21,849 bases of DNA from Accumulibacter sp964428215 (GTDB lineage Bacteria; Pseudomonadota; Gammaproteobacteria; Burkholderiales; Rhodocyclaceae), in NCBI GenBank assembly GCA_964428215.1, contig CAYRXO010000040.1, positions 1 to 21,849 on the forward strand. Reading direction: 5' to 3'. Under the pieces are notes generated by a model. That model saw only the letters and a program-made list of their open reading frames with translations, had not been told where the DNA came from and did not search any database. Both the position numbers and the translations under genes were made by a program. Position 1 is the first letter of the stretch; the number at the start of each line of letters is the position of its first letter. Positions 15,085 to 21,849 of the stretch are shown here, piece after piece.

Positions 15085-17097
15085 TCAGCCGCCGGTCGGA
15101 GTATTCAGACCGGCTTGTGCTTCTTCGGCGTCGGCGTAAAGATGCGGTGCGATATTGCTCTTACGCAGCGCTTCGCTCAGCTTCAGGCGGCCGAAGGTGC
15201 TCGCGGTGTAGCGCGTCACGTTGAGGTAATGGCGTGCCATCAGCCCCTTGACCATGCCGATGTAGTCATCGACCAGTTCGGGGACGATGCTGAAGCGGTC
15301 GTAGTTGACCACCGCGTACACCTGGCGCCCGATGGTCAGCAGCTTGCCTTCGACGGTGGCACGGATGCGTTCGATATCGCTTTCCGTGCGCACGTTCAGC
15401 CCTTCGAAGTTGAGGAAGAGAATGTTGCTCGCCGCTTCGTAGCTCAAACGTTCCGGCAGCGGAATTTCGAGCAGATCCGGCCGCAGATTCATCGGTTCGT
15501 CGCTGAAGATGCGCGCATCCATCAACGCTGGCGGTTGCCTGATCAACGGCTTGAACGCCATGTGCGCCAGAATGTCGCGTTGCAGATCGACTCCCGGCGC
15601 GATCTCGGTCAGTTCGAGGCCGTCGGCCGACAACTGGAAGACGCAGCGTTCGGTGATGAACAGCACCGGTGTGCCGCGGCGCACTGCTTCCGGACCGCTG
15701 AAGGTGCGGTGTTCGACCTGCTCGATGAACTTGCGCGCCCGGCCGTCATTGACGATCGACAGCTGCCCACCGTCGAGTGCGATTTCGAGGTCGCCGGCAG
15801 TGAAGGTGCCAACGAAGACGACTTTCTTGGCGTTCTGGCTGATGTTGATGAAGCCGCCGGCTCCGGCCAGCCGTGGCCCGAACTTGGAGACGTTGAGGTT
15901 GCCTTCGCGGTCAGCCTGCGCCAGACCGAGGAAGGCGATGTCGAGGCCGCCGCCGTCGTAGAAGTCGAACTGGCTGGGCTGGTCGATGATCGCCTGCGCG
16001 TTGATCGCTGCGCCGAAGTTCAGGCCGCCCGCCGGGATGCCGCCGACGACGCCCGGTTCGGCGGTGAGCGTGATCAGGTCGATGATATTCTCTTCGGCGG
16101 CGACGGCGGCGATCCCTTCCGGCATGCCGATACCGAGATTGACGACGGCGTTGGCTTTCAGCTCGAGCGCTGCGCGGCGGGCAATGATCTTGCGTTCGCT
16201 CATCGCCATCGGCGGGATGCCGGACATCGGCACACGCAGTTCGCCGGCAAAAGCCGGGTTGTACTGCTCGCTGAAAGTCTGCATGTGGTATTCCGGCTTT
16301 TCGGCGACGACGATGCAATTGACCAGCAGCCCGGGGATCTTCACTTGCCGCGAATTGAGCGTGCCGCGTTCGGCGATGCGCTCGACCTGGGCGATGACGA
16401 TGCCGCCGGAGTTGTGCGCGGCCATGGCGATCGCCTGCGCTTCGAGCGTCAGCGCTTCCTTCTCCATGGTGATGTTGCCGTCCGGATCGGCGGTGGTACC
16501 GCGGATGATGCCGACGTTGATCGGGAAAGCCCGGTAGAACAGGTATTCCTCGCCGTCGATTTCGATGATGCGCACCAGATCACTGGTCGTCCGCTCGTTG
16601 AGCTTGCCGCCGCCGAGACGCGGATCGACGAAGGTGCCGAGGCCGACCCGGGTCAGCGTTCCCGGTTTGCCGGCGGCGATGTCGCGGAAGAGATGTGAGA
16701 TCACCCCCTGCGGCAGGTTATAGGCCTCGATGCGGTTGGCGACGGCCAGATGCTGGAATTTGGGTACCAGCCCCCAGTGGCCGCCGATGACGCGGGCGAC
16801 CAGACCATCGTGCCCGAGGTGGTTGAGACCGCGCTCCTTGCCGTCACCTTGCCCGCCGGCGTAGACGACGGTCAGGTTGCGCGCTCCGCCCATGACAGGA
16901 AACTCGCCGGCGCCGCTCTCCAGATACAGTTTTTCGAGAGCAACAGCGATGTTTTCCGGAAAACCGATGCCGACGAAGCCGCCGGTGGCCAGCGTGTCGC
17001 CATCACGGATCAGCCGCACCGCCTCCAGCGCCGAAACGATCTTGCCGGTGTCGGAGGTACGCAACGATTGAGCCAAGGGGTGCCGATTGATGGGCAT
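15085..17097 (-). CDS. Acyl-CoA:acetate/3-ketoacid CoA-transferase, fused subunits, with C-terminal extension
   Basis: A 670-residue family I CoA-transferase with both subunit-like halves in one chain, as in YdiF and propionate CoA-transferase. The N-terminal half is about 20-280 (GGFVGIGFPENI near 39-50; GTFVDPRLGGGKLN near 154-167). The second half is 300-530, with the catalytic glutamate most likely E347 in TAEPGVVGGIPAGG, which would form the glutamyl-CoA intermediate. Residues about 541-670 are a further alpha/beta segment absent from the shorter ~530-residue members. ATG 17097 has GGAGGA upstream. The permease gene ends 35 bases before it, so transport and CoA activation of a short-chain acid are probably coupled. 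Substrate is not determined. Confidence 0.87.
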   Translation of the reverse strand: MPINRHPLAQSLRTSDTGKIVSALEAVRLIRDGDTLATGGFVGIGFPENIAVALEKLYLESGAGEFPVMGGARNLTVVYAGGQGDGKERGLNHLGHDGLVARVIGGHWGLVPKFQHLAVANRIEAYNLPQGVISHLFRDIAAGKPGTLTRVGLGTFVDPRLGGGKLNERTTSDLVRIIEIDGEEYLFYRAFPINVGIIRGTTADPDGNITMEKEALTLEAQAIAMAAHNSGGIVIAQVERIAERGTLNSRQVKIPGLLVNCIVVAEKPEYHMQTFSEQYNPAFAGELRVPMSGIPPMAMSERKIIARRAALELKANAVVNLGIGMPEGIAAVAAEENIIDLITLTAEPGVVGGIPAGGLNFGAAINAQAIIDQPSQFDFYDGGGLDIAFLGLAQADREGNLNVSKFGPRLAGAGGFINISQNAKKVVFVGTFTAGDLEIALDGGQLSIVNDGRARKFIEQVEHRTFSGPEAVRRGTPVLFITERCVFQLSADGLELTEIAPGVDLQRDILAHMAFKPLIRQPPALMDARIFSDEPMNLRPDLLEIPLPERLSYEAASNILFLNFEGLNVRTESDIERIRATVEGKLLTIGRQVYAVVNYDRFSIVPELVDDYIGMVKGLMARHYLNVTRYTASTFGRLKLSEALRKSNIAPHLYADAEEAQAGLNTPTGG

Positions 17098-17132
17098 AGT
17101 CTGTTCCTCCGGGTAATAGTGACTGTCTGGAC

Positions 17133-18530
17133 TCAGACGATACCGGTCAGGTAGAACACGGCGATGATCACGAATACGGCCGTCGTCTTGATCACGGTGA
17201 TGGCGAAAATGTCGCGATACGAGACGCGGTGCGTCAGCCCGGTCACCGCCAGCAGGGTGATCACCGCGCCGTTGTGCGGCAGGGTGTCCATACCGCCACT
17301 GGCCATCGAGGCGACGCGGTGGAAGACCTCGAGCGGAATGCCGGCCGCCTGGGCGTTCTGGATGAAGGTGTCGGCCATCGCCGCCAGGGCGATGCTCATC
17401 CCGCCGGAGGCCGAACCGGTGATGCCGGCCAGCGAGGTGACGGTGATCGCTTCGTTGATCAGCGGATTCGGGATCGCGGTCAGTGCGTTGGCAACGACCA
17501 GGAAACCCGGCAGGGCGGCGATCACCGCACCGAAACCATACTCGGAAGCGGTGTTCATCGACGCCAGCAGCGCACCGGCGATCGCCGACTTCGAGCCTTC
17601 GGCAAAGCGCCCGATCACTGTTTTGCCGGCGAAGATGAAGACAGTCAGGATGCCGACCAGCAGGGCGCCTTCGACGGCCCAGATGGCGGCGATCTTCGAC
17701 ACCTCCTGCACCACCGGCGCGGCCTTGCCGACGACCGCCGGAATGAACGAGTGCGATTTGCCGTACAGTTCCGGGATCGTGCGCGTGAAAATCCAGTTGG
17801 TCATGCCGACGAGGATCAGCGGCAGGATGGCGACGAACGGATTGGCCAGTTTTTCGCTGGTGAACGGCTCCGGCTCGTTGACCAGATTGGTGCCGTAGCC
17901 CTCGCCGGTGGCCAAGGCCTGGCGGCGGCGCCATTCGAGATAGCTCATGCCGGCGACGATGATGAACAGCGCGCCGATCATACCCAGCCACGGAGCGGCA
18001 TAGATGTTGGTCTTGAAGAAAGTGGTCGGAATGATGTTCTGGATTTGCGGCGTGCCGGGCAGCGAATCCATGGTAAAGGTGAAGGCGCCGAGGGCGATGG
18101 TGCCGGGAATCAGCCGTTTCGGGATGTTGCTCTGGCGGAACAGTTCGGCGGCGAAGGGATAGACGGCGAAAACGACGACGAACAGCGAAACGCCGAAATA
18201 GGTCAGCAGACCGCAGACGGCAACGATCGACAGCATTGCCCGTTCGCGCCCGACCATGCGGATCACCGCCGAAACGATGGCTTTCGAGAAACCGGACAGT
18301 TCGATCACCTTGCCGAAAATGGCGCCGAGCAGAAAGACCGGGAAATACAGCTTCACGAAGCCGACCATCTTGTCCATGAACAGGCCAGTGAACATCGGTG
18401 CAACCAGCGCCGGATCGGTGAGCAGAACGGCTCCCATCGCCGCGACCGGGGCAAACATGATGACGCTGTAACCGCGGTAGGCGACGAACATCAGAAAACA
18501 GAGTGCAGCGAGAACGATGAAAAATGACAT
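17133..18530 (-). CDS. GntP-family permease
   Basis: A 465-residue inner-membrane transporter of the gluconate:H+ symporter (GntP) family, with about 12-14 hydrophobic segments. Family-like stretches include FGVSLFVVVFAVYPFA near 112-127, FTFTMDSLPGTPQIQN near 150-165, ITGSASGGMSIALAAMAD near 373-390 and ASMASGGMDTLPHNGAV near 408-424. GntP relatives carry gluconate, other sugar acids, or hydroxy/keto acids. Pairing with a CoA-transferase favours a short-chain carboxylate such as a beta-hydroxy or keto acid (inference). AGGAG precedes ATG 18530. The leader holds a perfect inverted repeat, and a remnant of a second GntP gene lies upstream. Confidence 0.9.
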   Translation of the reverse strand: MSFFIVLAALCFLMFVAYRGYSVIMFAPVAAMGAVLLTDPALVAPMFTGLFMDKMVGFVKLYFPVFLLGAIFGKVIELSGFSKAIVSAVIRMVGRERAMLSIVAVCGLLTYFGVSLFVVVFAVYPFAAELFRQSNIPKRLIPGTIALGAFTFTMDSLPGTPQIQNIIPTTFFKTNIYAAPWLGMIGALFIIVAGMSYLEWRRRQALATGEGYGTNLVNEPEPFTSEKLANPFVAILPLILVGMTNWIFTRTIPELYGKSHSFIPAVVGKAAPVVQEVSKIAAIWAVEGALLVGILTVFIFAGKTVIGRFAEGSKSAIAGALLASMNTASEYGFGAVIAALPGFLVVANALTAIPNPLINEAITVTSLAGITGSASGGMSIALAAMADTFIQNAQAAGIPLEVFHRVASMASGGMDTLPHNGAVITLLAVTGLTHRVSYRDIFAITVIKTTAVFVIIAVFYLTGIV

Positions 18531-18552
18531 GACAGGCTCCTCTTGATTTACA

Positions 18553-18604
18553 AAATCACCGGCTCATTTCAGCATGTTTCGCGCCGGAAAATCGCCGGTG
18601 ATTT
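18553..18604 (-). promoter_or_regulatory. Perfect 11-base inverted repeat in the permease leader
   Basis: AAATCACCGGC (18553-18563) and GCCGGTGATTT (18594-18604) are exact reverse complements separated by 30 bases. The near arm ends 22 bases before the permease start. Read on the minus strand, the second arm runs into TTTT, so an RNA hairpin here could act as an attenuator; as DNA it could be a two-half-site operator. A possible promoter lies upstream on the minus strand: TGGACA (18641-18636), 17 bases, ATTGAT (18618-18613), which would place the repeat inside or at the start of the transcript. Confidence 0.45.
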
Positions 18605-18982
18605 ATTTCCAAATCAATTTCAAGTAAATGATTTTTGTCCATTTTGGTGGGCATGTTGCCTATCGTGACAGACAAGATGGCAGTGCGACTTCTGTTCTGT
18701 GCATCAGTGCAGGGCGATTTGCTTCGGGTGAGGTAATCGCGCCTGCCAATCGAGATCGTTTTTCCCGGTTATCCTTTCCTCGTCGCCGTCTGCCAAAAGC
18801 GCGGGTGAGCCGCCATATTGGGGAAGATGGATGCCACAGTGGTACGTGCTATCGTCAGAAGTGTCATGTGGGGCAAATGCTGGCAAAGAAAGTCAAGCAG
18901 GGTTAAAAAAACAGGGTATCCGCAATCCGTGATTGCGTTTGACGAGGTGGATTTCGTCGATCCCCATCCACTTTGCCTGGAC
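18605..18982. other. Non-coding stretch between permease leader and GntP remnant
   Basis: I see no supported gene. It is AT-richer near 18600-18650, where the permease promoter may lie. Open frames on both strands here have no recognisable similarity or ribosome binding sites. Confidence 0.4.
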
Positions 18983-19042
18983 TCAGACGCCAGCGGTCAG
19001 GTAGAACGCGGCAATGATAGCGAACACGGCCGTGGTCATATG
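18983..19042 (-). pseudogene. Remnant of a second GntP-family permease gene (3' end only)
   Basis: The minus strand encodes TTAVFAIIAAFYLTAGV and stop. The last residues of the intact permease are TTAVFVIIAVFYLTGIV and stop. At DNA level, 45 of the 54 bases starting at the stop codon (18983 versus 17133) are identical, and the six bases beyond the stop (ctggac) are shared too. Upstream of this segment the similarity ends. It is therefore the tail of a lost or displaced paralogue, not a working gene; a 20-residue peptide starting at an ATG in the same frame is conceivable but unsupported. Confidence 0.75.
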
Positions 19043-19180
19043 CATGTTTTTTTCCGTTTGCGGCGCCGATTCGCTTTGGGTCGGCATTGTGCGGGCCGAT
19101 GTCGTCAGTGAAGCCATCTGGCAATGGAATACGTCCACCGATCGGCTATGCTGAACGGGACAAGGTTGAAGAGAAGGCAG

Positions 19181-20566
19181 ATGACGCACACTTTACCGAT
19201 CCTGGTGGTTGAAGACGACGCTGCACTGCGCGAGGCGGTCTGCGACACGCTCGAACTGGCCGAGCAGACGGTGCTTGCCAGCAGCGGCGGCGAAGAAGCG
19301 CTGCGGCTTCTCGAGCGCCAGGCCGTCTCGCTGGTGATCAGCGACGTGCGCATGCTGCCGATGGACGGCATTGCACTGCTCAAGGAAATCCGCCATCGCC
19401 TGCCGGTGCTGCCGGTAGTCCTGATGACCGCCTTTGCCGAGGTTGACCGCGCCGTCGAGGCGATGCGCGCTGGCGCCTGCGATTTTCTGCTCAAGCCCTT
19501 TGAACCGTCGGCGCTGCTCGAGCATGTTCGCCGTTACCGACTGCCGGAAGCCTTGAGTGACGATGGCGTGATCAGCCAGGATCCGCAAAGCGCCAATTTG
19601 TTCAACCTGGCCGATCGCGTCGCGCACAGCGATACCACTGTTCTGCTAACCGGCGAAAGCGGCGTCGGCAAGGAAGTGGTTGCGCGCTACGTCCACCACC
19701 ACTCGGCGCGACACAACGGCCCTTTCGTGGCCATCAACTGCGCGGCGATTCCCGACACGCTGCTCGAAGCGACGCTGTTCGGCTACGAAAAAGGAGCTTT
19801 CAGCGGTGCTCAGCAAGCGCAGGCCGGCAAATTCGAACAGGCACAGCACGGTACGCTGCTGCTCGACGAAGTCACCGAAATGCCGCTGTCGCTGCAAGCC
19901 AAACTGCTGCGCGTACTGCAAGAACGCGAAGTCGAACGCGTCGGCGGTAAAAAACCGATCAGTCTCGACATTCGCATCATCGCCACCTCGAACCGTGACA
20001 TGGCCAAAGCGGTAGCGAGAGGGCTGTTCCGCGAAGACCTGTACTACCGCTTGAACGTCTTCCCGCTGCCGATACCGGCATTGCGTGAAAGAACGCAGGA
20101 TATCGTGCCGCTGGCGCGACATTTCCTGGCGCAACACGGCGGACGCGCCGGTCGTCCGGGATTACGGCTCTCGCCAGCCGCCGAGGAGGCATTACGCCAG
20201 CACACCTGGCCCGGTAACGTGCGCGAACTGGAAAACGTCATTCAGCGGGCGATCATCCTGGCGACTGGCGAGTTGATCGACTGCGATGCGCTGCATCTGA
20301 TGCCGAAAGTCACTTTGCCCGACACCGCCCGAGTAGCGGACGAGCCACCGCGGCACGACGAGCCGACGCCACCCGTCAGCCAGATTCCATCTGCAGCGGC
20401 CCGAAAGACCGACGACATCCGGGAAGTCGAACGGACACACATCCTCGACACATTGGCCGCCGCCGGTGGCTCGCGAAAAATCGCCGGCGAGCGTTTGGGC
20501 ATGTCCGAGCGCACTTTACGCCATAAGCTGCGACAATACCGTCTGGAAGGATTTCTCAAGGAATGA
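19181..20566 (+). CDS. fleR: Sigma-54-dependent response regulator, FleR/FlrC type
   Basis: A 461-residue NtrC-class activator. The receiver (1-118) has acidic residues E11-D13, phospho-acceptor D55, T83 and K105. The AAA+ domain has Walker A GESGVGKE (158-165), a GAFSGA sigma-54 contact loop (205-210; the usual form is GAFTGA) and Walker B LLLDE (226-230). A Fis-type helix-turn-helix occupies about 428-452. The segment GKFEQAQHGTLLLDEVTEMPLSLQAKLLRVLQEREVERVGGKK closely resembles flagellar regulators FleR/FlrC, and fliE follows directly. ATG 19181 has AGAAGG upstream; earlier in-frame starts lack conservation. The usual partner kinase FleS/FlrB is not adjacent. DctD-like regulation of the permease is the alternative, judged less likely. 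Confidence 0.87.
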   Translation: MTHTLPILVVEDDAALREAVCDTLELAEQTVLASSGGEEALRLLERQAVSLVISDVRMLPMDGIALLKEIRHRLPVLPVVLMTAFAEVDRAVEAMRAGACDFLLKPFEPSALLEHVRRYRLPEALSDDGVISQDPQSANLFNLADRVAHSDTTVLLTGESGVGKEVVARYVHHHSARHNGPFVAINCAAIPDTLLEATLFGYEKGAFSGAQQAQAGKFEQAQHGTLLLDEVTEMPLSLQAKLLRVLQEREVERVGGKKPISLDIRIIATSNRDMAKAVARGLFREDLYYRLNVFPLPIPALRERTQDIVPLARHFLAQHGGRAGRPGLRLSPAAEEALRQHTWPGNVRELENVIQRAIILATGELIDCDALHLMPKVTLPDTARVADEPPRHDEPTPPVSQIPSAAARKTDDIREVERTHILDTLAAAGGSRKIAGERLGMSERTLRHKLRQYRLEGFLKE

Positions 20567-20584
20567 TCGATTGCCGCAGAATGC

Positions 20585-20600
20585 AGGCTCGATTATTGCT
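20585..20600 (+). promoter_or_regulatory. Sigma-54 (-24/-12) promoter of fliE
   Basis: AGGCTCG (20585-20591), four bases, TTGCT (20596-20600) matches the TGGCACG-N4-TTGCW consensus, with the invariant GG (20586-20587) and GC (20598-20599) at the required ten-base spacing. Transcription would start near 20611, about 20 bases before the fliE ATG. The gene just upstream encodes a sigma-54 activator, which supports the assignment. Confidence 0.75.
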
Positions 20601-20632
20601 TGAAGATTGACGACGACCGTTCGGAGCAAGCC

Positions 20633-20956
20633 ATGGATACCAAAGGGATCGACCAGATGTTGAGCATGATGCGAGCCGCTTCGGCAATCGCCGCGGCTCG
20701 TCCCGACGAAACACCGAGCGCTGCGGGCGAAGCGCCTGATTTCGCGCAGGTACTGCAGAACTCACTGGCGCAGGTCAACGCCTCCCAACAGCAGGCAGAA
20801 ACCATGGCGGCAAATTTTGCCGCCGGCAATAACAACGAAAATCTGCAGGACGTGATGGTCGCGCTGCAAAAGGCGAACATCTCTTTTCAGGAAATGATCC
20901 AGGTGCGCAACAAATTGGTCACCGCTTATCACGACGTGATGAACATGCAGATTTAA
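20633..20956 (+). CDS. fliE: Flagellar hook-basal body protein FliE
   Basis: A 107-residue FliE, the adaptor between the MS ring and the proximal rod of the flagellum, exported through the flagellar type III apparatus. The C-terminal half carries the family pattern: LQNSLAQVNASQQQAETMAANFAAG near 41-65, NLQDVMVALQKANISFQEMIQVRNKLVTAYHDVMNMQI from 70 to the end. It has the usual length. ATG 20633 has GGAG (20622-20625) seven bases upstream. A sigma-54 promoter precedes it and a strong terminator follows, so fliE appears to be transcribed alone here, rather than at the head of a fliEFGHIJ operon as in Pseudomonas and Vibrio. Confidence 0.93.
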   Translation: MDTKGIDQMLSMMRAASAIAAARPDETPSAAGEAPDFAQVLQNSLAQVNASQQQAETMAANFAAGNNNENLQDVMVALQKANISFQEMIQVRNKLVTAYHDVMNMQI

Positions 20957-20992
20957 AATGATTAACTATCCAGGAACCAATCTGTTGTTTTT

Positions 20993-21006
20993 TCCGCCGC
21001 GGCGGA
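20993..21006. repeat. 14-base perfect GC palindrome after fliE
   Basis: TCCGCCGCGGCGGA is a perfect palindrome with no loop, preceded on the plus strand by a run of Ts. It lies between fliE and its terminator. As RNA it would be a poor hairpin without loop bases; a protein-binding site or chance GC-rich symmetry are both possible. Confidence 0.3.
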
Positions 21007-21016
21007 TACGAAAATG

Positions 21017-21040
21017 AAGGGTGCGATGCACCCTTTTTTT
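21017..21040 (+). terminator. Strong intrinsic terminator after fliE
   Basis: AAGGGTGC (21017-21024) and GCACCCTT (21028-21035) form a perfect eight-base stem with a three-base GAT loop, leading straight into an unbroken T-run to 21040. It ends the fliE transcript 60 bases past the stop codon. Confidence 0.9.
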
Positions 21041-21234
21041 CACCCGTCTCACGCGGATTGCCTGTAATTTATCGGTTTCAATAGAGATCGTAGCGGCAGA
21101 CCGGCCGACGGTCACGAAGTCCGCTTGCCGACCCGACGCCATGGAAAAGGATTATTTTTCGGCAGGCGCCAAATCAAATCTATTGCCAGTCATTCAGCAC
21201 GTCCTTTTTCCTTTTCTATCCGGGAGAGCAGCGA

Positions 21235-21654
21235 ATGAACACACGCACGGGCGCTTGTCTTTGTGGGCAAGTCAGATACGAACTGAACGCGGAGCCGCTT
21301 GTCGCGCGCATCTGCTGGTGCCGGGACTGCCAGCGCATCGCCGGCAACGGAACGGTCAATGCCATCTTTCCGTCGGCGGCGATCAAGATCGTTGGCACGA
21401 CGGCGGCCTACACGAGCACGGCCGATAGCGGCAATCAGATTACGAAACATTTTTGCCCACAATGCGGGTCGCACTTGTTCGCCGATTCGTCGGGACGTCC
21501 CGGATTTTCCGTCGTCCGTCTGGGGACGCTGGACGACCCATCGTCGATCCGTCCGCAGGCAAATATCTGGACGGCGAGCGCGCCCGCCTGGGCGTGTCTC
21601 GATGCGGCACTCGAGCAATTCGACGGCCAGCCGCGGCCGCCGGTTACGCGCTGA
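21235..21654 (+). CDS. GFA family zinc-binding protein
   Basis: A 139-residue protein of the GFA (glutathione-dependent formaldehyde-activating enzyme-like) family, a small zinc-binding fold now known mostly from uncharacterised members. Zinc-ligand cysteines are C8 and C10 (ACLCG), C27, C29 and C32 (CWCRDC), and C75 and C78 (FCPQCGSHLF). The central core is the family's typical beta fold. GGGAGAG lies just upstream of ATG 21235. It is behind the fliE terminator and so is a separate unit. Enzymatic activity should not be assumed. Confidence 0.9.
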   Translation: MNTRTGACLCGQVRYELNAEPLVARICWCRDCQRIAGNGTVNAIFPSAAIKIVGTTAAYTSTADSGNQITKHFCPQCGSHLFADSSGRPGFSVVRLGTLDDPSSIRPQANIWTASAPAWACLDAALEQFDGQPRPPVTR

Positions 21655-21817
21655 GATTTCACTCGCGCCGGTCGGCGACTGAACGCCGCCAGCGCCTTCT
21701 CTCGCTAATCTTACGAAAACAGTCTGAAATGTCACATCCCGTCCGATCATCCGGTTTTCGATGAAAGAGCTCGGAGGTTGAAATAAACCATTTTTGCATC
21801 GTTTGGGTAGGCGTCTG

Positions 21818-21842
21818 ACTGCCCAAAGCCGATTGGGGCAGT
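21818..21842. terminator. Hairpin near the right edge
   Basis: ACTGCCC (21818-21824) and GGGCAGT (21836-21842) are exact reverse complements; adjacent AA and TT can extend the stem past a one-base bulge. No clean T-run follows within the window. It may be the terminator of the GFA gene or belong to a gene beyond the edge. Bases 21655-21817 contain no gene I can support. Confidence 0.3.
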
Positions 21843-21849
21843 TGATTGT

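Noticed and set aside
15070..16698. 542-codon plus-strand frame over the CoA-transferase gene
   Set aside because: Shadow of the minus-strand gene, with low-complexity Asp/Arg/His-rich translation and no family similarity.
17229..18527. 432-codon plus-strand frame over the permease gene
   Set aside because: Shadow frame with a Gln/Arg/Asp-rich product; the minus strand encodes a clear membrane transporter.
18575..18596. GG-N10-GC spacing on the minus strand in the permease leader
   Set aside because: Beyond the two dinucleotides the match to the sigma-54 consensus is poor, and it falls inside the inverted repeat.
18628..18906. 92-codon plus-strand ORF between permease and fleR
   Set aside because: No ribosome binding site, no recognisable similarity, and it overlaps the probable promoter region of the permease.

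Overview
This window is GC-rich bacterial chromosome. Its gene complement (AztABC-type zinc importer, DUF1415, DUF924, YjbQ, Hsp70 with a DUF3731 tail, FleR/FlrC-type regulator next to fliE) suggests a motile betaproteobacterium, possibly Rhodocyclales. That placement is an inference from gene types, since there is no rRNA or other marker here. I see no tRNA, rRNA, insertion sequence or CRISPR array.

Layout, plus strand first. Bases 1-513 hold the last codons of an acyl-CoA dehydrogenase and a PaaI-like hotdog thioesterase. A 690-base stretch without a convincing gene follows, with several inverted repeats and two doubtful mini-ORFs. Then comes a tight three-gene zinc ABC importer (ATPase, permease, periplasmic binding protein; 1206-3816), a single DUF4332 gene (4055-4462), a large Hsp70-family gene (4912-7686), and a 71-residue Arg-rich protein (8075-8290). 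The leader of that small gene can form two mutually exclusive structures, one of which sequesters its Shine-Dalgarno.

On the minus strand, 12367 down to 8434 is a closely packed six-gene run: DUF1415, DUF924, YjbQ, two tandem beta-hydroxyacid dehydrogenases (GlxR/HIBADH family) and a LEA14-like lipoprotein. Divergent from it, on the plus strand, are an L-2-hydroxyglutarate oxidase-like flavoprotein and an overlapping PIN-domain gene (12466-14035).

The minus strand resumes with a DUF1345 membrane protein (14220-14909) and a two-gene unit: a GntP-type permease (18530-17133) and a long one-chain acyl-CoA:acetate/3-ketoacid CoA-transferase (17097-15085), followed by a hairpin terminator. Together these could import a short-chain acid and activate it as a CoA ester; nearby acyl-CoA genes at the left end fit fatty/organic acid metabolism.

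The right end is flagellar: a FleR/FlrC-type sigma-54 response regulator (19181-20566), a well-matched sigma-54 promoter (20585-20600), fliE (20633-20956) and a strong terminator, then a GFA-family zinc protein (21235-21654). Between the permease and the regulator lies a short remnant of a second GntP gene (about 18983-19042), in the place where a FleS-type kinase might be expected. It suggests a rearrangement junction.

The observations I consider most worth following are the alternative-pairing leader at 8022-8068, the GntP remnant, the sigma-54 regulator/fliE unit without its kinase, and the perfect 11-base inverted repeat in the permease leader. No clearly novel multi-gene system could be demonstrated from sequence alone.
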